Assembly (NCBI RefSeq): GCF_003013395.1
Contig: NZ_PXZM01000036.1
Location: 1 to 64,000, forward strand
DNA: 64,000 nt
Reading direction: 5' to 3'
Origin: Brevibacillus fortis
GTDB lineage: Bacteria; Bacillota; Bacilli; Brevibacillales; Brevibacillaceae
The notes beneath the pieces are model-generated. The model was not told the DNA's origin and ran no database searches. It was given only the letters and a program-made list of their open reading frames with translations. Position 1 is the first letter of the stretch. Each line of letters starts with the position of its first letter. Below, in pieces: positions 16,491-24,303 of the stretch. Position numbers and translations under genes: made by a program.

Positions 16491-16760
16491 ATGCGGAGAG
16501 TGATAACCACTTTGTTTTTTCATGTAAGACAAAACAATTCAGGTGGATATTTCATCGTTAACGATGATGTCGCAATTACAGTTGAACCAACAATTTATGG
16601 AGAGAAATTGGAAGGGCATAATGAGAGTATTGTTATCCATTATTACGATGGGCGAAAGGAAAGGATAGGGGTCAATAGTAACCGAAAAGCATTCAGTGTA
16701 CAGTTTTATACAAGAAATCAGTTTGTAAAATCTCAAGAGACTATGGAAACTCAATTCTAG
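16491..16760 (+). CDS. phage-like small protein, possibly chimeric
   Basis: VRQNNSGGYFIVNDDVAITV at residues 12-31 matches the N-terminus of small phage proteins of the DUF7296 type (xVxQNNSGGxFxxNxDV). Those continue into a Cys-containing C-terminus; here the rest (EPTIYGEKLEGHNESI...) is different and lacks Cys, so the gene may be a fusion of two remnants. GGAAGGTG precedes the ATG. Function unknown. Confidence 0.45.
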   Translation: MRRVITTLFFHVRQNNSGGYFIVNDDVAITVEPTIYGEKLEGHNESIVIHYYDGRKERIGVNSNRKAFSVQFYTRNQFVKSQETMETQF

Positions 16761-16828
16761 TTACAAGCGTAACTGCTTTACAAAACATTACTGCTGTTAA
16801 TAGTTCAAGAGGGACAAAAGTAAAAAAG

Positions 16829-16850
16829 GATAGCAGTTTGCTACCCTAAA
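16829..16850 (-). terminator. terminator of a truncated membrane protein gene
   Basis: GGGTAGCA and TGCTATCC arms, then TTTTTT on the minus strand. Confidence 0.6.
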
Positions 16851-16868
16851 TTTCCTCTATTAATTGTG

Positions 16869-16975
16869 TTTTATCACTTTATTAAAAATACCACCTAATA
16901 TTTTACCAATGAGAATGGAGATACCTATCAATCCGTATCCCATAATGATTGGCTTTATGGCAGGTGAAAGGGGCA
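16869..16975 (-). pseudogene. C-terminal fragment of a membrane protein
   Basis: The open minus-strand frame reads LPLSPAIKPIIMGYGLIGIS, then ILIGKILGGIFNKVIKHN and stops just before a terminator. It is cut at its 5' side exactly where the duplicated secreted-protein segment begins (about 16976), so that duplication probably truncated it. Confidence 0.4.
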
Positions 16976-16996
16976 GCTATTTAATAATAAAGAAAA

Positions 16997-17032
16997 AATG
17001 AAAAGCAGCATCCCAAAAAGGGAATGCTGCTA
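16997..17032 (-). terminator. terminator of the duplicated secreted protein gene
   Basis: AGCAGCATTCCC and GGGATGCTGCT arms with a following T-rich stretch, matching 11541-11580. Confidence 0.75.
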
Positions 17033-17036
17033 ATAA

Positions 17037-17573
17037 TTAGGGAATGTACTGTTCTGTAATTTTTGTGACGATTCCATTCGTTACTTCAATGTGGAATGGT
17101 AGCTGATAAGGAATTCCCTTGGATAGCACAAACTTTTTAAAAGTATCGGTGTTTACTGATTCATTCCAATGGAAATTCTCATCTTGTGTAGAGTTGGTTT
17201 GAAGTGTAAACGAAGCTCTTGGAGAAATTTCAAACGTTCTAATTTTAGGACTGCTATTACGAATGTAATAGGGCATTGGATAGTCCTCTTTTTCTAATGG
17301 ATGATCTTGACGATATGCTTTTACTGCTGCCTCACCGAAAAACCATTGAATATAGTCAAGCGAGACGATTAGTTTTCCATTTTTCACTTGTAGCGTTTTC
17401 ACATATGCCATTGTTTTTTCAAGGGTATTTCCGTGTTTATCCTTGTTACTTGTTGGAACAATTACTTGGGGAGGAACAGGTGTAACCGTTTCTTGGTGTG
17501 AACCTGCATGAACGTCAGTAACAAACAAAGCGCAGAATATCAAAGAAGAAAGCAGCAAATATGTTTTTCTCAT
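17037..17573 (-). CDS. secreted protein, paralogue of 11586-12122
   Basis: A signal peptide (MRKTYLLLSSLIFCALFVTD, cleavage near VHA-GS) precedes the same domain as in the protein at 11586 (YIQWFFGEAAVKAYRQDH, YYIRNSSPKIRTF, ending NGIVTKITEQYIP). The two 178-aa proteins differ at scattered positions, so the duplication is not recent. Both keep good start regions and terminators, which suggests both are expressed. Confidence 0.7.
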   Translation of the reverse strand: MRKTYLLLSSLIFCALFVTDVHAGSHQETVTPVPPQVIVPTSNKDKHGNTLEKTMAYVKTLQVKNGKLIVSLDYIQWFFGEAAVKAYRQDHPLEKEDYPMPYYIRNSSPKIRTFEISPRASFTLQTNSTQDENFHWNESVNTDTFKKFVLSKGIPYQLPFHIEVTNGIVTKITEQYIP

Positions 17574-17675
17574 AACAGAGTGTCATTTCCTTTCTAATTA
17601 CATGTAATACGATTCACAATTAGTAGGACGAAAAACTAACAAAACCGTTTCTCCTCATGATGAAGCGCACGATGA

Positions 17676-17712
17676 AAAGCCGCTCGGGTAAAGCACCGGG
17701 CGGCTTTTTTTA
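17676..17712 (+). terminator. orphan copy of the phage terminator
   Basis: AAAGCCGCTCGG and CCGGGCGGCTTT followed by seven T. It matches 5587-5622 but no phage gene remains upstream. Confidence 0.7.
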
Positions 17713-17862
17713 GCTTAGGAATTCTCGCTAGGTTCAACGGCGAGATATATGATCTCTCTTGGTGGACGTAGGTAACTTCTGCAAGAAAAAAGGGGCGGTC
17801 CTAAAATCGAGAGACAATAGGACAATCTCATTTTTGTATATGCACAACATATATAAAAAACA

Positions 17863-17926
17863 TTGACATATTCGCTGGAATATGTGATTATCTTCTTTGT
17901 CACTTATAATGATAATCATTATCAGA
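17863..17926 (+). promoter_or_regulatory. promoter and Fur box of the siderophore-binding gene
   Basis: TTGACA at 17863 and GATTAT at 17886 (17-bp spacer) are followed by ATGATAATCATTATC around 17907-17924, a near-perfect Fur box (GATAATGATAATCATTATC consensus). Iron repression of the gene at 17971 is expected. Confidence 0.8.
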
Positions 17927-17970
17927 GATAGCTTCAAACAAAACACCACGTAACAAGGAGAAATGAGCAC

Positions 17971-18918
17971 ATGAAAAAAGTAACTCGTATCGTACTGACC
18001 TGCTTGGTTGCAGTAGTCACCGCAGTTTCAGCAGGGTGTGGAAGCAACCAAACTGCTTCGGAACCAGACAAGAAGCCTGAGACACGTGTAGTCAAGCATT
18101 TGATGGGGGAAGTGACGATCCCAGCGGAACCAAAGCGGATTGCAGATGTATCGGGAGCAGCGGAGGAGCTTTTGATTTTGGGACACAAGCCGGTTGCTAC
18201 CGCCAATACATACAAGACAAAAATCATGTCGCACGTAGCGGATAAGCTGACAGATGTAAAACCGGTTGGCTGGATGTGGGATGACTCCATCAATCTGGAA
18301 GCTGTGGTAGAAACAAAGCCAGACCTGATTATCATGAACAACCGCCAGCAAAAGATGTACGAGCAATTGTCCAAAATTGCGCCGACTGTCGTTCTGGAAA
18401 CAGACATGGACAAATGGCGTGATAAGTTTAAAGAAATCGGCCGCCTGTTTGGACAGGAAGAGGACGTGAACAAATGGCTGGCTGGCTACGACGAGAAGAT
18501 GAAAGGGATGAGCGAGCAACTCAAGCAAGCGTACGGCGATCAGACCTTTATGTTCCTGGCTGTAACGCCAAAACTGTTCCGCGTGTACGGAAACTATGGA
18601 TATGCAGATATCCTGTTCTCTGACCTCGGCCTGAAGCCGGCAGCTGGAACACCTGCCGATAAAACAATGGAAATGATCGAGCTGGAAGGACTGACGAAGT
18701 TTCAGCCAGACCATATGTTCCTCGTCAATTTCGGCGGAAAAGCAGATGATATATATGCAGAACTGAAAAAGAGCCCGGTATGGAAAAGCAACAAGGCAGT
18801 TCAACAAGGCCATCTCTATGAGGTAACCAATGAAACATTCAACATCAAAGCTTTTGGCCCAATCGGCAAGGAAATGCTCTTAGATGAGATTAGTAGCATG
18901 TTGCTGAAAAAGCAATAA
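17971..18918 (+). CDS. iron-siderophore ABC transporter substrate-binding lipoprotein
   Basis: The signal peptide ends in the lipobox VSAGC (Cys23), followed by a linker and a class III periplasmic-binding fold: RVVKHLMGEVTIPAEPKRI, then LEAVVETKPDLIIMN, then KFKEIGRLFGQEEDVNKWL. This is the FhuD/YfmC/YhfQ type that delivers ferric siderophores or ferric citrate to a membrane permease. A Fur box lies upstream and a terminator follows. No permease or ATPase gene is adjacent, so it must use a transporter encoded elsewhere. AAGGAG lies 10 bases before the ATG. Confidence 0.9.
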   Translation: MKKVTRIVLTCLVAVVTAVSAGCGSNQTASEPDKKPETRVVKHLMGEVTIPAEPKRIADVSGAAEELLILGHKPVATANTYKTKIMSHVADKLTDVKPVGWMWDDSINLEAVVETKPDLIIMNNRQQKMYEQLSKIAPTVVLETDMDKWRDKFKEIGRLFGQEEDVNKWLAGYDEKMKGMSEQLKQAYGDQTFMFLAVTPKLFRVYGNYGYADILFSDLGLKPAAGTPADKTMEMIELEGLTKFQPDHMFLVNFGGKADDIYAELKKSPVWKSNKAVQQGHLYEVTNETFNIKAFGPIGKEMLLDEISSMLLKKQ

Positions 18919-19038
18919 GCAAGAGATCAACACAAAAGATAGGGATGTACAGAAATTCGGTTTTGACTTCCCATTTGAGGAAAAGTTATAGTTTACGTGA
19001 GCTTGACAAAGTATATGTCGCGTTCGACTGCATACGAA

Positions 19039-19080
19039 TAAGCGAAACCCCTTGTGCCTGTTGGCGCGAGGGGTTTTTTT
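19039..19080 (+). terminator. terminator of the siderophore-binding gene
   Basis: ACCCCTTGTGCC and GGCGCGAGGGGT arms then seven T. Confidence 0.8.
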
Positions 19081-19087
19081 CGTGCTT

Positions 19088-19181
19088 CTGACCAAATAAC
19101 GACATGGTAAAACGACCTCCCCAAAAATCAACACTCCTTCTTCTTAGAGCGTTATGTGGGAGGCTAAGACTAAAAAGTGGG
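19088..19181. repeat. about 95-bp repeat, copy 1
   Basis: CTGACCA, ACGACAT-GTAAA, ACACTCCTTCT, GAGCGT and GTGGGAGG occur in the same order and spacing at 22199-22295. On the minus strand it holds GGGGAGG and an ATG (start 19106), so it may contain the start of a lost small gene. Confidence 0.45.
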
Positions 19182-19253
19182 TACATCATTCTCAATTATG
19201 CTAAATGGGGGGATGAAGAGGGAAACTCGATAAACTTGAGCCTAACTTCATGC

Positions 19254-19499
19254 TCAATAAGGCACCTGACAAATGTGATCACAAATCCCGTGAGATCTCC
19301 AGCGACGACAACGAATGTAACACTCTTCATCCAATCGTACTCTTCTTGAGTCTAGATACGGGAGACATATCGTTTCACAATCTTCATGAGGCGGACTTAC
19401 ACGTCTACATTCATTCAGACAATCGAGAAAAGGATTAAATTCAACCAATCGACCATTTACTTTCCTGAATCGCTTTCGCTTAGACTTTTTCTTTTTCAA
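19254..19499 (-). CDS. Cys-rich small basic protein, 81 aa
   Basis: A TTG start with AGGAGGGG about 8 bases upstream. The N-terminus KKKKSKRKRFRKVNGRLVEF matches the peptide at 10543; the rest has eight Cys in pairs (CLNEC, CETIC, CYIRC, CDHIC), i.e. CxxxC repeated four times at varied intervals. Very rich in Arg. The upstream DNA is also shared. A spore-coat or cross-linked structural role is the favoured guess; a peptide toxin or modified peptide is possible. Confidence 0.65.
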   Translation of the reverse strand: MKKKKSKRKRFRKVNGRLVEFNPFLDCLNECRRVSPPHEDCETICLPYLDSRRVRLDEECYIRCRRWRSHGICDHICQVPY

Positions 19500-19707
19500 G
19501 AGATATCCCCTCCTGATGACGATCTAAGATAGCGTACGAACTCAATTATCCTTTTGATTGGCCAAATGTCCGCATGTATCGAAAATGTGTGTAGATCAGT
19601 ATTCAGGAACATCACCCGGTGGCTGACGAACTCAGCTTATTGGAAGATAGCATGTCTTATCAGATACTTGGAGAACAACACTGTATCAAGCTGACAATGC
19701 ATAAGAA

Positions 19708-19738
19708 AAGCCCGTCCTCATAATCAAGACAGGCTAAA
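19708..19738 (-). terminator. terminator of the 19752-20156 gene
   Basis: AGCC-GTC and GAC-GGCT arms, then TTTTCTT on the minus strand. Confidence 0.6.
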
Positions 19739-19751
19739 ATGTATACATATT

Positions 19752-20156
19752 TTACTGAATCGTATAAGTAGCTACAATGACATTTGGATCCTCATAGGAA
19801 TATGGTGCTTGAAATTGTACGTAGCGGTACCCGTCCTCATTAGCTTTAATAATAATAGCTGTCGTACCGCTCCAAATCCGTTTATTTTGAGCATCATAGA
19901 CTGTGTAATTAGCAAAGCTACCTTTTGGACTAATACGGAGCTCCTGCCCTTTCTTTAGATAAATCGCTTCTTTCTGGCTTAACTGCCCAGGTGAAAGATA
20001 GTAATATTTTGTGAATTGTTGCTCTTGTTTTTGTTGCTCCATAGATACTTTGTGTGATTCACCTTGTACCTGAGCATCGGTAGAAGCGGAAGCATAGGCA
20101 GGTGCGCCAGAGAGTAGTAAAGAGAGCATCGAAATAGAGAGAAGCTGTTTATTCAT
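19752..20156 (-). CDS. secreted protein of unknown function, 134 aa
   Basis: MNKQLLSISMLSLLLSGAPA with cleavage near YASA is a clear signal peptide. The mature part is Gln-rich then beta-rich (YYYLSPGQLSQKEAIYLKKG, GYRYVQFQAPYSYEDP). AAGGAGTG lies upstream of 20156; a longer in-frame form from 20180 lacks this. No family is recognised. It belongs to the set of small secreted proteins on this strand. Confidence 0.65.
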   Translation of the reverse strand: MNKQLLSISMLSLLLSGAPAYASASTDAQVQGESHKVSMEQQKQEQQFTKYYYLSPGQLSQKEAIYLKKGQELRISPKGSFANYTVYDAQNKRIWSGTTAIIIKANEDGYRYVQFQAPYSYEDPNVIVATYTIQ

Positions 20157-20262
20157 ACCTAGAACACTCCTTTGTATCAATTCTAATCAAAATTCTAAAT
20201 ACACGAACTAAAGGTTATTATAATCAAATTATATGATTTGGTAAATATTTACATAGTAAAAA

Positions 20263-20463
20263 ATGGATATAATTATATGCGTGTCAGGGCATGTAGAGAC
20301 AGCTACTATCGGTGAAGTCATAAGTACGCATCAACGCACTGATATTTACATGGTAGGTGAGCACTGGTGGGTACGGCTATTTCATCAAATCGTGGATGCT
20401 TATGTCAGCGTTTCAATAAATAAAATGCCTTCTCAATCGAGAAGGCATCGGGAACTCATCTAA
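20263..20463 (+). pseudogene. coding remnant with SGHVE motif
   Basis: The frame begins MDIIICVSGHVETATIGEVI, where CVSGHVE resembles CLSGHVDE of the zinc-ribbon gene at 4644, then continues EHWWVRLFHQIVDAYVSVSI. No ribosome binding site. The last 25 codons run through the terminator of the gene on the other strand. Probably a phage remnant. Confidence 0.3.
20425..20450 (-). terminator. terminator of the VOC gene
   Basis: ATGCCTTCTC and GAGAAGGCAT form a perfect 10-bp stem with a 4-base loop, then TTTTATTTATT on the minus strand. Confidence 0.75.
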
Positions 20464-20538
20464 TAAAAATCTTATGCTTTTCAAAAATGCTAAGTCACTG
20501 CCGAAAATACTCATACTCAAACATGAAAACTTTTTGTT

Positions 20539-20910
20539 CTATCTGTGTTGGTCAATAAGTATTGGATTTCCATCTGGGTCTTCAATCGCAAAACTGGCTG
20601 GTCCTGCTGGCGTTGATCCTGCATCGCCAATAATATGTATTCCTTTATTTCGAAATTCTTCTTGTATGTCTCTGATATCTTTGAACGGATTTATTTCTTC
20701 AGCTTTGCCATTCCACCCTGGATTAAAGGTCAATGTATTTTTGGGAAACATACCTTGAAATAACCCTATTGTGGAATCACCATTTTGCATGATTAACCAG
20801 TTTTGTGTAATATCTCCGCCAAAAACATGAAACCCAATCTTTTCGTAAAACTCTTTAGATGCATGAATGTCTTTAACACTTAAACTTACAGAAAATGCAC
20901 CAATACTCAT
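20539..20910 (-). CDS. VOC family protein (glyoxalase/bleomycin resistance fold)
   Basis: Start MSIGAFSVSLSVKDIHASKE with AAGGAG 6 bases upstream; the frame is open upstream without a start signal. SVKDIHASKEFYEKIGF and AIEDPDGNPILIDQ are the classic first and last elements of a two-module VOC protein of 123 aa. Such proteins bind a metal and act on small electrophiles or drugs; the substrate cannot be told from sequence. Confidence 0.85.
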   Translation of the reverse strand: MSIGAFSVSLSVKDIHASKEFYEKIGFHVFGGDITQNWLIMQNGDSTIGLFQGMFPKNTLTFNPGWNGKAEEINPFKDIRDIQEEFRNKGIHIIGDAGSTPAGPASFAIEDPDGNPILIDQHR

Positions 20911-21103
20911 GTTATTCTCCTTACCATTCGTTTTATTGCGTTCTTTTATTAATAACCATTTGAACTTTGAGCTATCTCGGCCCGATATAGCTCGTAGAAC
21001 TATTTTTTCACAGTCTTCCACTTTGTTCTGAATCACAAACATAATTTTCATTGAAAAAGATATAGAATGCTATGTGGGCTTTGAATTTACAAGCTCAGTT
21101 GTG

Positions 21104-21304
21104 TTAAATAGAACCTTTCGAAGAGTCTGTTTTACTACTCTTCCTTAATGCCACCCATCTTTTTAGATCCGACCACATCATTTTGGTAGTCGCGAGGGCA
21201 AACATTCCAATCCACTTATCAACATCACCAGGTAAATCATCAATTAAAACCATATAGATACATGTAGCAACGGATAGAAACCAAATAGTGGCGAATAATG
21301 GCAA
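21104..21304 (-). CDS. small membrane protein, about 66 aa
   Basis: An N-terminal membrane helix (LPLFATIWFLSVATCIYMVL) and a second weaker one, then a basic Ser/Lys tail. The TTG at 21304 is preferred because GAGGTGAT sits about 6 bases upstream; the GTG at 21313 overlaps that site. Not recognised. Confidence 0.45.
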   Translation of the reverse strand: MPLFATIWFLSVATCIYMVLIDDLPGDVDKWIGMFALATTKMMWSDLKRWVALRKSSKTDSSKGSI

Positions 21305-21400
21305 TAAAATCACCTCACGTAGGAATTCGGTAACATAGCAAAATTGTTTAACCTTTTATTAACAAAATGCTAAATGCCGTGGTGAACGATGATGTAGTTT

Positions 21401-21790
21401 TCAATAAAAAGCCATCTCCGCAATAGCTGCCAAAGTTAATAGGGATTTAGTCAGATCATCTCTGGTGCAATTCAATTTTTCATAGTAACCATTACCATTA
21501 TCATCCGACACAAAGTCGCCAGTGAGTTGGAAGGTTGATGGAGCCAGAGAAAACAAACGTGACCAACTTAAGCAAATGTCTTTGAGAAGGTTTGCACCTT
21601 CATGACGGATTAACGTAATACCGTGGTAATTTAAGCCGAAGTAGTCTTCTTGGGTTGAGGGATTAAAGGAAGGGATCCACCTAAGGGAGTCCTGTATGTA
21701 GAGGACAAGGTTATCACTTAAAACTACCTGTTCAACTGGTTCATCATCACTTTCACTCCGTACTAAGAAAAATTCATGTGTAAGGCCCAT
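21401..21790 (-). CDS. hypothetical protein, 129 aa
   Basis: A soluble acidic protein starting MGLTHEFFLVRSESDDEPVE, with WIPSFNPSTQEDYFGLNYHG in the middle. AGGTGAT lies just upstream of the ATG. The pattern is like small immunity-type proteins, but no family is recognised and there is no toxin gene next to it. Confidence 0.55.
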   Translation of the reverse strand: MGLTHEFFLVRSESDDEPVEQVVLSDNLVLYIQDSLRWIPSFNPSTQEDYFGLNYHGITLIRHEGANLLKDICLSWSRLFSLAPSTFQLTGDFVSDDNGNGYYEKLNCTRDDLTKSLLTLAAIAEMAFY

Positions 21791-22198
21791 TTGATCACCT
21801 AGGGTTAGTTAGTTTTGATTGATAATATCACAATATGTAATTAGTCAATGATGAAGAAATCATCAATAAATTCCCCCTCAAGATTAAATAATAGTTTATA
21901 CCAGCCAAATAAAATTTTCACCAAATATTGAATTCTTCGGTGTCTTCAACTACCGACATTGTCGCCTTCAGAAGACTTGACCTGAATGGACAATCCATCT
22001 CCACTATCTACTGTAGATAGTACCATACTGTTGAAATAGTAGGTGAAATACATAGCGCTAAAAAGTTTTGTCGCAAGATAGGTTGTCCAAAGCTAAATCA
22101 AAGCGAGGGAGGAGAGTATGGGATATGATTCGGGGTGCTTAAACTGAATGAAGGCAACGGAATAAATCGAACGAAAAATCCCTAAAGAGTGTTCGAAT

Positions 22199-22295
22199 CT
22201 GACCAGGTGACGACATAGTAAACCCAAACAATTTCTCCACAAACGACACTCCTTCTACTGGGAGCGTACCGTGGGAGGATGGGATAAAAAGATGC
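22199..22295. repeat. about 95-bp repeat, copy 2
   Basis: A diverged copy of 19088-19181. Here the minus strand reads ATGTCGTCACCTGGTCAG where copy 1 reads ATGTCGTTATTTGGTCAG, so the start codon region is conserved. Confidence 0.45.
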
Positions 22296-22328
22296 GCTTA
22301 ACGCTCATTTATGTCAAAGAAGGAGTAA

Positions 22329-22353
22329 AAAAGGGCAGCTTAGCCGCCCATAA
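22329..22353 (-). terminator. terminator of the YjcZ-like gene
   Basis: GGGCGGC and GCTGCCC arms around TAA, then TTTTTT on the minus strand. Confidence 0.75.
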
Positions 22354-22366
22354 CATTGGACAGATA

Positions 22367-22453
22367 TTAGCAACCATCACAACTGCAAGCAACAATTGTT
22401 AATAAAACGAAAAGAACTAAGACTAAAGCAAAATTGTCGTCAAAGAATCCCAT
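22367..22453 (-). CDS. YjcZ-like small hydrophobic peptide, 28 aa
   Basis: MGFFDDNFALVLVLFVLLTI followed by VACSCDGC. The short FALxVVLFxLLxIV stretch after a Gly/Phe start is the pattern of YjcZ family sporulation proteins; the CSCDGC end is unusual for them. AAGGGGTGAT precedes the ATG and a good terminator follows, supporting a real gene despite its size. Confidence 0.65.
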   Translation of the reverse strand: MGFFDDNFALVLVLFVLLTIVACSCDGC

Positions 22454-22628
22454 CGATATCACCCCTTAAAGAGAATGAGGAAGAAGAACCTCAAACTCAA
22501 GCTATGCAAATTGAAGTGCTATGTAAGGGCGATATCACAGTAAGTCGGAAATTTGGGCATGAAACAATCTGTTACCTGTCATGTCCACAGGCTCAATTAT
22601 GTTAAATGATCAGAGGGGATATACGACG

Positions 22629-22676
22629 AAAAAAGACCATCCCTTAGCCACCTTCATGGCATTTGGGACAGCCTTC
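22629..22676 (-). terminator. terminator of the peptide gene at 22704
   Basis: GTCCC and GGGAT arms with an inner GCC/GGC stem, then CTTTTTTCG on the minus strand. Homologous to 24237-24290. Confidence 0.65.
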
Positions 22677-22703
22677 TAAGAACTTTTACGTGTTTAACTA
22701 CCT

Positions 22704-22805
22704 CTACCAAGGGCATAAGCATCTGCCATGATAAATAATGCAAGAATCACCGCAAGGCTCCGATGAAGAATTTGAACCTAACTTTTTAAGGAGTTTCTTC
22801 AGCAT
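22704..22805 (-). CDS. small Cys-containing peptide, 33 aa
   Basis: MLKKLLKKLGSNSSSEPCGD, then SCIIYHGRCLCPW. AAGGAGG lies 9 bases upstream of the ATG at 22805. Four Cys (18, 22, 29, 31) follow the spacing CxxxC, six residues, CxC, identical to the peptide at 24304. The amphipathic KKLLKKLG start could bind membrane. No export signal. Homologous terminators follow both genes. Confidence 0.65.
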   Translation of the reverse strand: MLKKLLKKLGSNSSSEPCGDSCIIYHGRCLCPW

Positions 22806-23108
22806 GATCATTCACCTCCTTGTTAGATGCATTTTCCATTTACTACCATCTTATCGTAAGGAAGTGATTATAAGAACATGAATTTTATTTGCAAATTGTG
22901 TATTATGTTAAAGTTTCAAGTCGGTTTGAAGAACGTGGAAATAGTCTGAAGTGATGTCGTCCAAAGAGGAGTCAATGTTGTCGAGATACTTCCAATAAAT
23001 TAATTCTTCGGATTCGACATGCAGAACTTCATTTCTAATTGTTGTGACTTCCACACTATGATCTGACCAAAGCAAAGTTGAGATTCATGAACAACTCTTG
23101 AACAAGGG
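22806..23108. other. 303-bp gap
   Basis: No supported gene, repeat or hairpin was found. Confidence 0.4.
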
Positions 23109-23477
23109 TTATGAACCATGACGAGCATGACGCTGCTTCCAAATTGAAAAGAACATGATCACTCCAGATCCTATAAAGCCAATAACACTCATCAACGTAT
23201 CATAAGGATGATACTGATGGGTAATTACTTGAGCAGTAGAAACTCCCCACAAAAGGGTAGGAATAGATTGGAAGATATGTAATTTTCCATTTTGCGTGAA
23301 CCTGACATAGATAAGTGCTACTACCGTAGAAACGAGATAACTAAAAGAGAAAATGATCGTATCCCAGGCCGAAATGGTTACAGGAATATCGCTTGAGAGA
23401 AGCGATTTACAGGCCCAAAGAATAAAGAACCAGAAACCAAATGCCAAACCAATTATCATTTTCATAAGACTTTTCAT
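23109..23477 (-). CDS. integral membrane protein, four helices, 122 aa
   Basis: Hydrophobic segments lie at about residues 7-27, 37-58, 68-86 and 94-112, with a basic C-terminus (WKQRHARHGS). GGGAGAAG precedes the ATG by 6 bases. No family is recognised. Confidence 0.6.
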   Translation of the reverse strand: MKSLMKMIIGLAFGFWFFILWACKSLLSSDIPVTISAWDTIIFSFSYLVSTVVALIYVRFTQNGKLHIFQSIPTLLWGVSTAQVITHQYHPYDTLMSVIGFIGSGVIMFFSIWKQRHARHGS

Positions 23478-23715
23478 GCTTTCTTCTCCCTGACAAGTTC
23501 TTTTACAAATCGGTCATTGAAAAAAGTAGATTTCGTAATACTCAAAAAATATGGAGGGCAGAGGTAATCATCATCGGGTTCTGGATTACCCCAATTCTCA
23601 GCTTCCATCCATAGAATTTATTTCCATGGTGTAACAAAATAAACGACTTGTAAATGGGGAATATAATCGCGCGATCGGTTGTTTGTGATTTATCAAATGA
23701 GACAAAAAGAAAAAA

Positions 23716-23756
23716 CATCATACCAAAAGTTAAACAGTCGGTGGTATGATGCTTAA
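23716..23756 (-). terminator. terminator of the gene at 23757
   Basis: CATCATACC and GGTATGATG form a 9-bp stem, then TTTTTTCTTTTTG on the minus strand. Confidence 0.75.
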
Positions 23757-24021
23757 TTAAAATAAATGATCTAGTTTTCGTGTGCTTTCTTTTACCTTAC
23801 GAGTAGCACCCTTGTCGCCTTCTGGGTCTTGGACAGTTGATTGTTTCCAAGTGCCATCGCAGTCTTTATTTGAATGGCTTGTGTTAAACGCTATAGGTCG
23901 GCCATCCGCAATATCCGTCAGCTTCACATGGTACACGTTGTTCTTTTGCGCTGCTTACACCAGGAAACGAAAGCGATAGAAATAAAGCAGCAGCAATACC
24001 AAACAGAGCAAACCTTTTCAT
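23757..24021 (-). pseudogene. secreted small protein with a 1-bp frameshift
   Basis: GGGGGAAG precedes an ATG and a signal peptide (MKRFALFGIAAALFLSLSFP, cleavage near VSSA). The frame is then lost at an A4 run (T4 on the plus strand, 23944-23947). With three A it continues KNNVYHVKLTDIADGRPIAF, then HSNKDCDGTWKQSTVQDPEG and stops at 23757, just before a strong terminator. Function unknown. Confidence 0.6.
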
Positions 24022-24090
24022 AAATCTTCCCCCTCGTAAATTTAACGTTTAACTTCCAAAAAAAGTATACGCTTAGGAACTGCATATATT

Positions 24091-24153
24091 CTGGAAATAA
24101 ATCGAGTAGCTGATGATTTACTCATGGAGCAAATCCGTAAAACAGCAAAGTAA
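24091..24153 (+). pseudogene. possible C-terminal coding remnant
   Basis: The frame LEINRVADDLLMEQIRKTAK ends at 24151. It reads like the tail of a real protein but lacks any start and is too short to identify. Confidence 0.25.
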
Positions 24154-24236
24154 AAACAAATATCAAAACGTATCTAACCATTGTTGCAAAGAGTATATAC
24201 AATACGCTCAATACCATTTCTCTTTTGGGACTTAGA

Positions 24237-24290
24237 CGAAAAAAGACTATCCCTCTGCAACAAACATTGCTTTTGGGACAGCCTTTTTAA
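24237..24290 (-). terminator. terminator of the peptide gene at 24304
   Basis: GGCTGTCCC and GGGATAGTC arms, then TTTTTTCG on the minus strand; homologous to 22629-22676. Confidence 0.65.
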
Positions 24291-24303
24291 ATGCTATCTA
24301 ACA

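Larger units (their letters stand above)
21791..22366. other. 576-bp gap with repeat copy 2
   Basis: It contains a truncated start at 22118 (GGGAGGAG then ATGGGATATGATTCG, stop after nine codons), which looks like the remains of a phage gene, and the repeat at 22199-22295. No complete gene is seen. Confidence 0.4.

Noticed and set aside
17715..17970. short minus-strand ORFs upstream of the siderophore-binding gene
   Set aside because: They overlap the promoter and Fur box and have no ribosome sites.
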